Part shown: positions 49,462 to 58,600 of the stretch, piece by piece
How positions within the stretch are numbered: the first letter of the stretch is position 1
Layout: every line of letters begins with the position of its first letter
Origin: Pseudomonas viridiflava
GTDB lineage: Bacteria > Pseudomonadota > Gammaproteobacteria > Pseudomonadales > Pseudomonadaceae
Assembly: GCF_900602065.1 (NCBI RefSeq)
Contig: NZ_UWFN01000091.1
Location: forward strand, 1 to 64,000
Reading direction: 5' to 3'
DNA length: 64,000 bases
Made by a program: the position numbers and the translations under genes
The notes under the pieces: generated by a model
The model's database searches: none
Told to the model about the DNA's origin: nothing
What the model saw: only the letters and a program-made list of their open reading frames with translations

Positions 49462-50079
49462 ATGGTCATTAACGTAAATAAGCGAGCCCGTGGGCGACCG
49501 CGTGAATTCGTCCTTGAGGACGCCATCCAGGTCGGGCAGCATCTGTTCCACGAGCACGGCTATGAGAACGTCAGCGTCGCATCGCTGACAGAAGCGATAG
49601 GGATTACTCCGCCGAGCTTCTATACGGCTTTCGGCAGCAAGGGCGCGTTTTTCAACGATGCTTTGAGGCATTACTCCGCGACTGTTGTGCCACTCGACAC
49701 CTTTTTGATCCCAGACAAATCACCGCAGACCGTACTGAGGGACATGCTTAGGGCTGCGGTGCATGCATACGCCGCCCACCCGAACCGCCGAGGTTGTTTT
49801 ATTCTGGAGCATGCGAAGGCCGGAGCCACTGAGTCGGGAATAGCTGCTAAGCAAATCGCAGACGAGAATCGTGCAAAAGTGATGGCGTTTCTCGAAGCAT
49901 CTGGCATCTCCGCTGCTAGCCAAGTCTTAGACTATGTCTCCGCGACCATGCTTGGCCTGTCGGCTGCGGCGAAGGAGGGTTGGGAGGAAGAGAGGCTGAT
50001 TGCAGTTGTGGAGACCACCGCGGTAGGCCTAGGCCAAATAATAGGCAGCGCCAGGGATATACCTGAAGAATCTTCCTAA
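49462..50079 (+). CDS. cifR: TetR-family regulator, CifR-like
   Basis: A 205-residue regulator with an N-terminal GRPREF motif and HTH (about 37-58, VSVASLTEAIGITPPSFYTA). The C-terminal ligand-binding part is helical with CFILEHAKAG. Position, divergent from the exporter-hydrolase operon, matches CifR, the epoxide-sensing repressor of cif. No strong ribosome site precedes the ATG. The gene symbol is by context, not by residue identity. Confidence 0.75.
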   Translation: MVINVNKRARGRPREFVLEDAIQVGQHLFHEHGYENVSVASLTEAIGITPPSFYTAFGSKGAFFNDALRHYSATVVPLDTFLIPDKSPQTVLRDMLRAAVHAYAAHPNRRGCFILEHAKAGATESGIAAKQIADENRAKVMAFLEASGISAASQVLDYVSATMLGLSAAAKEGWEEERLIAVVETTAVGLGQIIGSARDIPEESS

Positions 50080-50208
50080 TACTTCCACGCACGAGGATTT
50101 AACTCCTGAAATCATGACGGCGGCCTTGCTGGCGTCGTCCGACCATTGCCTGGTTTCTCCCTACACCTGCATGCTTCCTGGTCGACCCAATGTAGGTGTC
50201 TTGCGCGA

Positions 50209-51735
50209 TTAAAGCGATTGCCACGTATGCGGCAGCAACTGATCGATTTCACTCGCCCGCTGCGTCGGCAGGCGCGTCAGCACATCTTTGAGATACGCAT
50301 AGGGATCCTGCCCATTGATGCGGGCTGACTGGATCAAACTCATAATCGCTGCCGCCCTTTTGCCGCTACGAAGAGACCCTGCAAACAACCAGTTTGAGCG
50401 CCCCAGTGCCCATGGACGGATCTGGTTCTCCACTTGGTTGTTATCGATGGGCACAGCCCCATCGTCGAGGTAGCGCGTCAGCGCTAACCAACGTTTAAGG
50501 CTGTAATCCAAGGCTTTTGCCGTCGCAGATCCTTTGGGCACAAGATCGCGCTGGGTCAACATCCAGTTGCGCAAAGCTTTTGCCAACGGCGCCGCTTTTT
50601 CTTGTCGTATTCGCCAGCGATCTTCATCACTCATATCGTGCGCCTGGCGTTCGACCTCGTACAAGCCGCCAATCGAGTTCAGTGCCTTTTCGGCCAACTG
50701 ACTTTTATTCGCCACGTGCAGATCAAAGAACTTGCGGCGGGCGTGAGCCATGCAGCCGATTTCGGTCATGCCTTTTTCGAACCCGGCTTTGTAGCCCGCG
50801 AAGTCGTCGCACACCAGTTTGCCGTTCCAGGAGCCGAGGAAATTGCGGGCATGTTCACCCGCGCGGCTTGGGCTGAAGTCGTAGACCACCGCTTTAACCG
50901 CCGTGAACGGCGTGGTGCAGTAAGCCCAGACATACGCGCGGTGAGTTTTCTTCTGGCCGGGCGCAAGCATTTGCACCGGCGTCTCATCAGCATGTACAAC
51001 CCGCTGCGCCAGGACGACCTCTCGCAGGGCATCAACCAAAGGCTGAAGTTGCACGCCAGCTTGCCCGACCCACTGAGCCAGCGTGGAGCGCGCAATAGGC
51101 AAGCCGGCGCGGCCGAAGATTTTCTCCTGCCGGTACAGCGGTAAGTGGTCGGCGAACTTCGCCACCATCACGTGCGCGAGCAGGCCTGCAGTAGGTATGC
51201 CTTTGTCGATTACTTGGGCCGGTACCGGCGCCTGGATCAGTGCTTCGCATTGGCGGCAGGCCCACTTTCCACGCACATGCTGCTCGACCGTGAACACGCC
51301 CGGTGTGTAATCCAGCTTTTCGCTGACATCTTCGCCGATACGCTGAAGTTGGCAGCCGCAGGCGCACTTAGTGTTTTCCGGCTCATGGCGGATCACGGTG
51401 CGTGGAAACTGCGATGGCAGGGGCGCGCGTTTGGGCTGCTGACGTGTCTTCCCTGGAGCCGGCTCCGGCGGGAGTGCGCTCAGCTCGGCGTCGATAGCCT
51501 CCAGATCCGTGTTGAGCAGATCGTCGAGCAAGTTGCCTTGGTCAGGGCTGATCTGCTTGCTGCGCTTGGCAAACCGATGCCGCTTGAGGATGGCAATCTC
51601 GTGGGTCAGCTGCTCAATGATGGTCTGATCGCGATGGATCTTTCTGCCCATGGTGTCGACCTTCGACATCAACTGCGCCGCTAATGCACGTAGTTGGTGA
51701 GTGGTCATTTGGTCGAGGTTGGGCAAGGATGTCAT
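50209..51735 (-). CDS. tnpC: IS66-family transposase TnpC
   Basis: The 508-residue DDE transposase. In order: N-terminal leucine-rich helix (MTTHQLRALAAQLMSKVDTM), a zinc finger (CACGC ... CRQCE), the catalytic Asp in VVHADETPVQML, the second Asp in LVCDDFAGYKAGF and the Glu in PIDNNQVENQIRPWALGR, all intact. The ATG at 51735 gives the family start MTSLPNLDQM. It appears functional. No IS66 terminal repeat was found just past its stop, where a plain IS66 element would end. Confidence 0.93.
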   Translation of the reverse strand: MTSLPNLDQMTTHQLRALAAQLMSKVDTMGRKIHRDQTIIEQLTHEIAILKRHRFAKRSKQISPDQGNLLDDLLNTDLEAIDAELSALPPEPAPGKTRQQPKRAPLPSQFPRTVIRHEPENTKCACGCQLQRIGEDVSEKLDYTPGVFTVEQHVRGKWACRQCEALIQAPVPAQVIDKGIPTAGLLAHVMVAKFADHLPLYRQEKIFGRAGLPIARSTLAQWVGQAGVQLQPLVDALREVVLAQRVVHADETPVQMLAPGQKKTHRAYVWAYCTTPFTAVKAVVYDFSPSRAGEHARNFLGSWNGKLVCDDFAGYKAGFEKGMTEIGCMAHARRKFFDLHVANKSQLAEKALNSIGGLYEVERQAHDMSDEDRWRIRQEKAAPLAKALRNWMLTQRDLVPKGSATAKALDYSLKRWLALTRYLDDGAVPIDNNQVENQIRPWALGRSNWLFAGSLRSGKRAAAIMSLIQSARINGQDPYAYLKDVLTRLPTQRASEIDQLLPHTWQSL

Positions 51736-51798
51736 GAATTGGATTTTACCAAAGCAGGTCGGTTGCGACAGCAAGCCCGGATGCTATTTACTGCTTTT

Positions 51799-52134
51799 TT
51801 AAAGCAATGTGATGGTGCCACCTATGCCAACCCGCTGCCAAGGCAACCCCAAAACCAAGGCCTGAAGTTGTTCGTTATCAAGTTCAATTTCCAGGCCATG
51901 GCGGATACCCGGCCAGTGAAACTTACCCTGATTGAGTCGCCGCGCTGCGAGCCAGACACCCACACCGTCATGCACCAGAACCTTCATCCGGTTAGCGCGG
52001 CGATTGGCGAAAAGATAAGCACAGTGCGGCTTCGCCGTACCGAACACCGCGATTACCCTAGCCAGCGCGGAATCGGTGCCCGCGCGCATATCCAGAGGTT
52101 CGGTGGCGAGCCAGATGGCGTCGATACGAATCAC
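51799..52134 (-). CDS. tnpB: IS66-family accessory protein TnpB
   Basis: The 111-residue Orf2 of IS66, with AVFGTAKPHCAYLFANRRAN and RMKVLVHDGVGVWLAARRL. A GTG start at 52134 overlaps the tnpA stop as GTGA; an upstream ATG would overlap by 34 bases. TnpB is needed with TnpA and TnpC for transposition in studied members. Confidence 0.9.
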   Translation of the reverse strand: MIRIDAIWLATEPLDMRAGTDSALARVIAVFGTAKPHCAYLFANRRANRMKVLVHDGVGVWLAARRLNQGKFHWPGIRHGLEIELDNEQLQALVLGLPWQRVGIGGTITLL

Positions 52135-52487
52135 CGGGTCAGCCCGCGAATGAATCGAGCGCAACCATCAGGATCAGCTGAGGGCCATTTCACAATGATG
52201 ATCTGCTGCCCGAAGGGGATTTCCAGATTCACCAGCAATGGCTGATCGGGCAGAGCTATGGGCTCCAGTTTTATTGGAACGAAGGCGGGCAAGGCCGGTG
52301 GCTGAAAATCTTGATGAAGAGGTATCCACTTGCGAACCAGATTGGCATTGATGCCGTGGCGCAGGGCAACGCTGGCCATCGACACGCCGGGTTGCAGGCA
52401 TTCCTGGACTATCTGGGCTTTAAGGGGTTTGGGATAAGACATTCTTCGGCGCATGGGAATCCTGACGATAAGAGTGATGGTGTCCAC
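52131..52487 (-). CDS. tnpA: IS66-family accessory protein TnpA
   Basis: A 118-residue Orf1 of IS66 with a helix-turn-helix (PGVSMASVALRHGINANLVR) typical of the DNA-binding subunit. It lies 67 bases inside the right end and is first of the tnpABC operon. Confidence 0.88.
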   Translation of the reverse strand: MDTITLIVRIPMRRRMSYPKPLKAQIVQECLQPGVSMASVALRHGINANLVRKWIPLHQDFQPPALPAFVPIKLEPIALPDQPLLVNLEIPFGQQIIIVKWPSADPDGCARFIRGLTR

Positions 52488-52531
52488 GTATTTTTAGGTG
52501 GAGAACATCGCCCTTATTGCTGGGATCGGGT

Positions 52532-52562
52532 AGGTGACTTTGCCGGACGGTTACGTATGACT
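52532..52562 (-). repeat. right terminal inverted repeat and target duplication of the transposon
   Basis: Read on the minus strand from 52554 the end is gtaaccgtccggcaa; outside it is GTATGACT (52555-52562), identical to the left flank. Confidence 0.85.
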
Positions 52563-52956
52563 GTCAGGAATCCCGTCTCATCTGCGTTCCGCGCAGGCGA
52601 GGAACGATATGTAGCGCTGCATAATCACAACGCCAGATTTCTGAAAGCGCAGTCCTGAAGATCGTGGCCTCGGGGTTGCTCTCCCGCTCGTGATTTTGTT
52701 GGTAGGGGGTTCAAGAAGTTTTCGACCGCTCGGCTAGAGGTTAACCAACCGCAATCGCAAAAGTCGAGCTATCCTCAGGCGAGGCGTCCCTTCCTTCGTT
52801 GTGATGAAAACTCAACGATGACCGCAGCTTAGTTGAAACTCTAAAAAATCGCGTCGTTGCGAATGATGTAGCAGATTCGCGACGCGTAAGCGGAGCGACT
52901 TTTTTAACACTATCGACCCATAGCAGCCCCTCGCGAAAAGCAGCAGTCGGCCAGGA
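52563..52956. other. intergenic island DNA with a large hairpin
   Basis: 394 bases with no convincing gene. At 52843-52905 a large imperfect hairpin (arms about cgcgtcgttgcgaat / attcgcgacgcg, outer arms aaaaaatcgc / gcgactttttt) could act as the terminator of the minus-strand gene to its right, since it ends in T residues on that strand. Confidence 0.5.
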
Positions 52957-53523
52957 TCAGCCATTGAACAGATAAACGACCAGGCGTTTGGACGGGCTCA
53001 CAATGATCACGCCAATCCGGCCAAAGGCGTAGTAGCTTCCTGGTGCATTGATAATGGCGTCAACCTCACTGATGACTGACGGATCGACATCAGTGCAAAA
53101 ACCGTAGTTGCATAGATAGTCGTACGTTTTCATCGGCTGGTTTTTCCCTTCGGATGGCCAACGTTTTTCAGTACGAGAGACGGGGGTTTCCTGCCAGTTT
53201 TGATAGCTGACGCGCCAATGCCTAGATGGGTCAGGAGGATTGGCTGGCAGTTTTTTGAAGAACGGTAACCCCGCGCCAGCCTTTATAGCCGTAGTCGGCG
53301 GCAACGGATAGACGCGGATACCTGACTCGTTGCCTCCCGGCCCAAAGCCCCATGACTCCTCGCTGAAGTAGGTCACCGCCGTGACGCCCAGTGCGTCTGG
53401 AACGAAACTCAGCCGGAAGACTTTCTCGTGCTGTTCAACTGCCCACCACGCCGCCGCACCACAGGTCAGCACCAGCAGAAGGAACACGATTGAAGGACGG
53501 AGAAACCGGCGAATACGATTCAT
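52957..53523 (-). CDS. membrane-anchored protein of unknown function
   Basis: A 188-residue protein starting MNRIRRFLRPSIVFLLLVLT, with one membrane segment (about 10-28) and an outward-facing domain rich in Trp, Pro and Tyr. Two Cys lie in YDYLCNYGFCTD. The start is set at 53523, where AAGGATGAA precedes; a longer frame adds 57 unlikely residues. I do not recognise the family. It stands alone between the transposon and the signalling operon. Confidence 0.6.
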   Translation of the reverse strand: MNRIRRFLRPSIVFLLLVLTCGAAAWWAVEQHEKVFRLSFVPDALGVTAVTYFSEESWGFGPGGNESGIRVYPLPPTTAIKAGAGLPFFKKLPANPPDPSRHWRVSYQNWQETPVSRTEKRWPSEGKNQPMKTYDYLCNYGFCTDVDPSVISEVDAIINAPGSYYAFGRIGVIIVSPSKRLVVYLFNG

Positions 53524-53790
53524 GGCAGCTTCATCCTTGAAAAAAATCTTCTGCTCAATGACCTGCGATCGGCAACTGTCGAATAGGCAGAAACCAGCCA
53601 TGAGCGGTCGTCTAAAGCTTGTGAGAGAATCCGAGTTAGGTTTTCCACGCAAGAACAGACTCTTCCTTTTATGGAATTGAATCGCCCAACTCACTACGAC
53701 ATGGCATGTGACTTCTGCGTCAGCCGTATTACTGATGCAAGCATTAAACCTGAATCAGCCTCCTACTAGCGAATTTATGCTCGATAGCAT

Positions 53791-54013
53791 GTCCGCTTCT
53801 GGCCCAGAGTGTGTAAAAACGCTGAGCCAAAATTGAAGTTGGCGCTTCTATGCCAAATCTGAAATTTATCGGCTGGTTGGCATAACTAGATTTTGGGTAG
53901 AAACGCGATTTGCGGTTCTACTTTGGACACCAATCGCGCTGAAAAACGTTTTTACACACTCTGGGCCGAAAGCCGCCCGTCGCCACCGGCATCAGTCGGC
54001 CAGAAGCGGTCAT
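53791..54013. repeat. inverted repeat ccgcttctggccga, split by a MITE-like insert
   Basis: Removing the 159-bp insert restores gtccgcttctggcc+gaaagccgcc on the left, facing an inverted copy caatgaccgcttctggccga (read on the minus strand) at 54013-53994. Similar copies occur at 61378 and 62290 in this island. Confidence 0.65.
53805..53963. mobile_element. 159-bp MITE-like element
   Basis: The element has perfect 17-base inverted ends, cagagtgtgtaaaaacg, and sits between copies of GGCC (53801-53804 and 53964-53967), a 4-base target duplication. It has no coding capacity. A smaller inverted pair tatgccaa / ttggcata lies inside. It would be moved in trans by a full-length IS with the same ends elsewhere. 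Confidence 0.78.
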
Positions 54014-54078
54014 TGAGTAGTTAAGGTGCCCTCACCCTGCTTGGCCTAGATCTGATTAGAAAAAACTGCAGAACTTAA

Positions 54079-55611
54079 TTATCTAGGCGGCAACTGCAAC
54101 CGTAAGCGTGTCAGGTTCGCCTCGTCATCCACTTCCAACTCCAAGCTGCCTTGCTGGGCCTCCGCTAGTAATTTTGCTGAGTAGGTACCCAGCCCCGTAC
54201 CGCCAGACTTGCCATGGCTCGCGTACTTTTCGAAGAACCTTGACCGAAATGCCACGGGTACTGCTGGCTGGTTCTCCATTACCAACTCAACATGGTCGGT
54301 GGGTGTCAATATGAGCCGCACTCGGCTTTTCTCAGGGGCCGCCTCGCAGGCATTCTTCAGCAGATTGTTTAGTAGCGAAAAGCACAGTAACTCGTCTCCG
54401 CTAGCTAGCACTGGTGTCGATTCATTAATGTTTTCCGCCAACACTTCAATTGTTAGTTTTTTTGCTTGGTAAGTCAGCCTGGCCGAATCGCATAGGCGCC
54501 TTACCAGAGGAAGCAGTTCGACCGCCACCGGCTTCAGTTCGAAACGACCGGTCTCGATCTTGTAGATGTCGCCAGCCATGTCGATCATTCCTAGCAGGTT
54601 CTGGCCGTCGGCTTCTAGGCTGTGCAGCATCTGCGACTGGCGCGGCAGCAGGTTGCCACCTTCAAGCAGGCCGCGGGCCAAGCCGAGAATATTGCACAGA
54701 GGCGCTTTCAGATCATGACGTGAAATACTGCTGGCCTCCTCGCGCAAGCGCTCCAGCTCCAGCATGGTGTCGTACTCCTGTTGCAGATCTTTGCGTTGCT
54801 CTACCAGGCGCAACAGGTTGACCACCCGAAGATGTAGCGACGTGGGATCAACAGGCTTACTGACAAAATCCACTGCGCCCAGCTCAAGCCCACGCAACTG
54901 TGCTGTCGGATCGCTCATGGCCGTGATGAAGATGACCGGGATGCGGCTAGCGCTGGGATGGCTGCGAAGGTGCTGGGCCAGTTCGAAACCGTCCATATTC
55001 GGCATCATCACATCCAGAAGAATTAGGTCTGGCGGGGACTCAGAAGTACAGATGGCTAATGCATTGCGCCCGTCGCGCGCAGCCAATACGCGATACTCGT
55101 CCTGAAACAGCCCAGCAATCAGTGCTAGGTTGTCCGGTACGTCATCGACCACCAGCAGCGTGGGACGACGCTCCTCAGCTTTTGGCTCTCGGGCAGGCTG
55201 AGCATTCACTGGTGGCGAATGCAGCCGAGGACGGTGACTCATGGCACGCGTTACGCGCTGCGAAAGGTCATTGGCGGTATAGGGTTTGATCAGTATGTTG
55301 CTGACACCGGCAGCGATGGCCTCGGTAATTTGGGAGCGAGAGCTCTCTGCGGTAATCATGATGAAGGGAAGCATGGCCAACTTGGGGTCACTGCGTAGCC
55401 TACGCAACAAAGTGAGGCCATCCATGACCGGCATGTTCCAGTCAGAAAGAATCACATCTACCTTACGCGCTTTTAGTACCGCGAGGGCCTCTGCACCATT
55501 GGCAGCAGTGAGGATGTGTCGTACCCCAAGACGCTCCAATTGGCTACTATTGACCCTGCGCATGGTGTCGGCATCGTCGACGACTAAGAATACGGTATCG
55601 GCGGTAATCAT
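54079..55611 (-). CDS. REC-REC-histidine kinase signalling protein
   Basis: A 510-residue soluble protein with two receiver domains followed by a kinase: REC1 (about 5-120; phospho-Asp D57, Lys109), REC2 (about 150-270; D200, K252), a histidine dimerisation helix with H299 in SSISRHDLKAPLCNILG, and an ATPase domain (N-box LLNNLLKNACEA; G box GTGLGTYSAKLL). The ATG at 55611 gives MITADTVFLVVDDAD and clears the upstream gene by 40 bases. Receivers in front of a kinase suggest it is a relay target that passes the signal on. Confidence 0.88.
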   Translation of the reverse strand: MITADTVFLVVDDADTMRRVNSSQLERLGVRHILTAANGAEALAVLKARKVDVILSDWNMPVMDGLTLLRRLRSDPKLAMLPFIMITAESSRSQITEAIAAGVSNILIKPYTANDLSQRVTRAMSHRPRLHSPPVNAQPAREPKAEERRPTLLVVDDVPDNLALIAGLFQDEYRVLAARDGRNALAICTSESPPDLILLDVMMPNMDGFELAQHLRSHPSASRIPVIFITAMSDPTAQLRGLELGAVDFVSKPVDPTSLHLRVVNLLRLVEQRKDLQQEYDTMLELERLREEASSISRHDLKAPLCNILGLARGLLEGGNLLPRQSQMLHSLEADGQNLLGMIDMAGDIYKIETGRFELKPVAVELLPLVRRLCDSARLTYQAKKLTIEVLAENINESTPVLASGDELLCFSLLNNLLKNACEAAPEKSRVRLILTPTDHVELVMENQPAVPVAFRSRFFEKYASHGKSGGTGLGTYSAKLLAEAQQGSLELEVDDEANLTRLRLQLPPR

Positions 55612-55651
55612 AATGCGTAGGGCTCCAGGTCGGGGGATTGGGATACGCCAG

Positions 55652-58600
55652 TCAGGCGCCTGTTGCTGACTCGCCCTGCAGCAACGCCAGGGCTCGGTCA
55701 AAGTCAAACCGCTCAACCTGTTGAGCCACTAGCGCAAGGCGCTTAGCAATGAGCTGATCAAGCGGCTGTCGGCGCAGCTCCTCAAGGACTGTCACGGCAG
55801 CCGTGTCGCTCTCCTCCAGCAAACGCGCTAGTAAGGTCAGTTCCCGTTCCAACTCAGCGTCGTTATACCGAGCAGCGTTCTCCGGGCTCGCAGGGCCATT
55901 GCCCAGAGCAGTTAAGGCCGCCAGGATTGGCGCCAGGCATCGCTGCACCTCGGCCACTAAATTGCGGATTGTCAGCTCCTGATCGCCGGACTGGCAGGCC
56001 CCCTCAAGCGCGCCTGCAGCTTGGGCCACAGCCTTGGCGCCGATATTACCGGCGGTGCCCCGCAGGCTATGGGCGAGTCGGCCGGCAGCGCTGGCGTCCG
56101 GATCGGTTAAGGCAGTTTGGAACTGCTCAACGAAGCCAGTTTGTGTGTCACGGAATTTGCGCAACAGACGCAGGTAGAGATCACGACGCCCCATGCAGGT
56201 GCTCAAGCCGGCCGTGATGTCGATGCCTTCGATACGCTGCGGCAGGTCGTCCAAAGCCGGCTCCGGCAATGAGGGTGCAGGCTCATGGCGAGAAGTCTTG
56301 GGATGGATCCACTTGGCCAGAGTGGCGAACATACCGTCGACGTTCAGTGGTTTGGATATGTGGTCGTTCATACCACAAGCCAGCGCCCGCTCGCGATCAC
56401 CCTCCATCGCGTTGGCGGTCATAGCCAGTACCGGTAATTCCGAGAAACGTGCCTGCTCACGAATCCTGCGAGTGGCGGTATAGCCGTCCATTACCGGCAT
56501 CTGGCAGTCCATCAGTACCCCGTCGAAGTCGGCATCGACAACAAGGATGTCCAGAGCTTCCTGGCCATGCCGCGCCAGGCGCAACTGTATCCCGGCGCTC
56601 TCCAGCAACTCCCATGCGAGTTCCTGGTTCAACTCATTGTCCTCCACCAGCAGCAGCCGTGCGCCGCGTAGTCCGGCAACAGTGTTGGCACTCTGCTCGG
56701 AACGCTCGCTCGTCCGGGTCTCACCCTGGGGCACCCGGCCCAACACTGCGCCGATGGCTTCGAGCAATGACGATGGGGTAACCGGCTTGGTCAACACAAT
56801 TGGCAGTTGGATGCCCTGCCGCTCGGCCTCATCGCGGGCGTCGTCACGACCGAACGCGGTAACCATGATCACTGACGGCGTGAGGCGCAGGTTGCCAGAA
56901 CGCATTCGGCTCACCGTTTCCATACCGTCCATACCAGGCATCCGCCAGTCCATCAGCACTAAGTCGTAAGGCAGCTCCCGCGCCTCGGCATCGGCCAATA
57001 GACGAAGGGCCATACTGCCGTTCTCGGCGACGTCTACCTCTAGGCCGAAGCTGCGCGCCATACCTGATAGGATTTCGCGGGCGCTGGCGTTGTCGTCCAC
57101 CACCAGCACACGCATACCCGGTAATTCGTCTGCCCTTAACATGCGCCGAGGCTGTACACCTTGTTGAATGCCTAGGCGCACCTGGAAATGGAAGGTAGAG
57201 CCCAGTCCCGGGACGCTCTCCACCCAGATCCGTCCTTGCATCAGCTCCACCAGCTTCTTAGAAATGGACAGACCTAACCCGGTGCCCCCGTACTTGCGCG
57301 TGGTCGAACTGTCGGCTTGGCTGAACGACTGGAACATTCGCTCGCACTGCTCGGGCGTCATACCGATACCGGTATCACGCACCCAGAAATGCAGCTCAAC
57401 CTGCTCGTCATTCGCACCAATCTGCTCTGCGCCGACCACAATCTCACCACGCTCTGTGAACTTGGCGGCATTGTTGCCCAGATTGATAAGCACCTGTCCC
57501 AGGCGCAGGGGATCGCCAATCAGCGCAGTAGTCAATTCCGGTTGGGTATGAAACAGCAACTCCAATCCCTTGTCCTCAGCCTTCAAGCCGACCATGCTCG
57601 CGAAGCTGTCGAGTACGTCCTCCAGTCGGAAGGGAGTGTGCTCAAGGCTCATCCTGCCCGCCTCGATCTTGGAGAAGTCGAGGATGTCATTGATGATGCC
57701 CAACAGATTCTCCGCCGAGCGATGCACCTTTTCGATATAGTTGCGCTGCCTGCTGTCCAGTTTGGTGCGCAGCGCCAGGTGGCTCATGCCAATGATGGCG
57801 TTCATCGGAGTGCGAATTTCATGGCTCATATTGGCGAGGAACTCGCTCTTGGCTCGAGTGGCCTCCTCAGCCACGGCCCGCGCCTCGACCAGTTCAGTGA
57901 TGTCAATGTTGACACCAGTAGCACGCAGTGGCTTGCCGTCTGCGGCACGAGTGAAACGGCTGAGCGACTTGAAGGTGCGCACCGCTCCGTCGTTCCGCCG
58001 CACTATGCGGAAATCCAGTTCAAAACGGTCAACACCGCTGACAATCGCCTCCGCGTAAGAGGCATGGGCAGCATCCGCATCATCGGGATGCAGGAGAGCA
58101 TTCCAATGCGCCATAGTCCCGCCGAAATCACCAGCTTCGAGCCCGAACATGTGCTCTAACTGCGGCGTCCAGTAGTCGTGACCAGTAACCAAGTCAACGT
58201 CGAACAGGCCAATGTCACCCGCCTCCTGAGCCAGACTCAAGCGGTCGCTTGCCGTGCGCAGCTTGGTTTCCATCGCCCGGCGCTCACTGACGTCACGCAC
58301 CGATGCGCAAACGCAAATACCACGCCCCTCAAGGCTAGGCAGATGTGAGAGGCCAATCTCAACCGAAAATTGGCTGCCGTCTTTACGCACGCCGCGCAGG
58401 TCATCTGAGTTACCCCCCATCTGACGAGTGGTGCCGCTAGCGATGAAACCGTCCCGCAAACCAACATGCCGTTCGCGAGCGGCATGCGGTACCAACTGCT
58501 CGACAAAAGCTCCGATTAGTTCGCCCTGTTCATAGCCAAATAGAACGTCGAGTTGCGGATTGGTCATCATGATGCGGCCGTCAGCACCCAGTACCAACAT

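Larger units (their letters stand above)
46086..52554. mobile_element. 6.5-kb IS66-type transposon carrying a Cif-like locus
   Basis: The unit is bounded by inverted ends that match at 18 of the first 23 bases (gtaagcgtccgg on the left, gtaaccgtccgg on the right, read inward) and flanked by a perfect 8-bp direct repeat GTATGACT, the duplication size of IS66 transposition. Inside are, from the right, tnpA, tnpB and tnpC on the minus strand, then a divergent TetR gene and the minus-strand MFS-epoxide hydrolase-VOC operon, and a broken IS5-family transposase. The duplication shows that the whole length moved as one piece. Confidence 0.82.

Noticed and set aside
50080..50208. A plain IS66 end just past tnpC
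   Set aside because: No gtaagcg-type inverted repeat is seen there, and the GTATGACT duplication matches the far end at 46086 instead.
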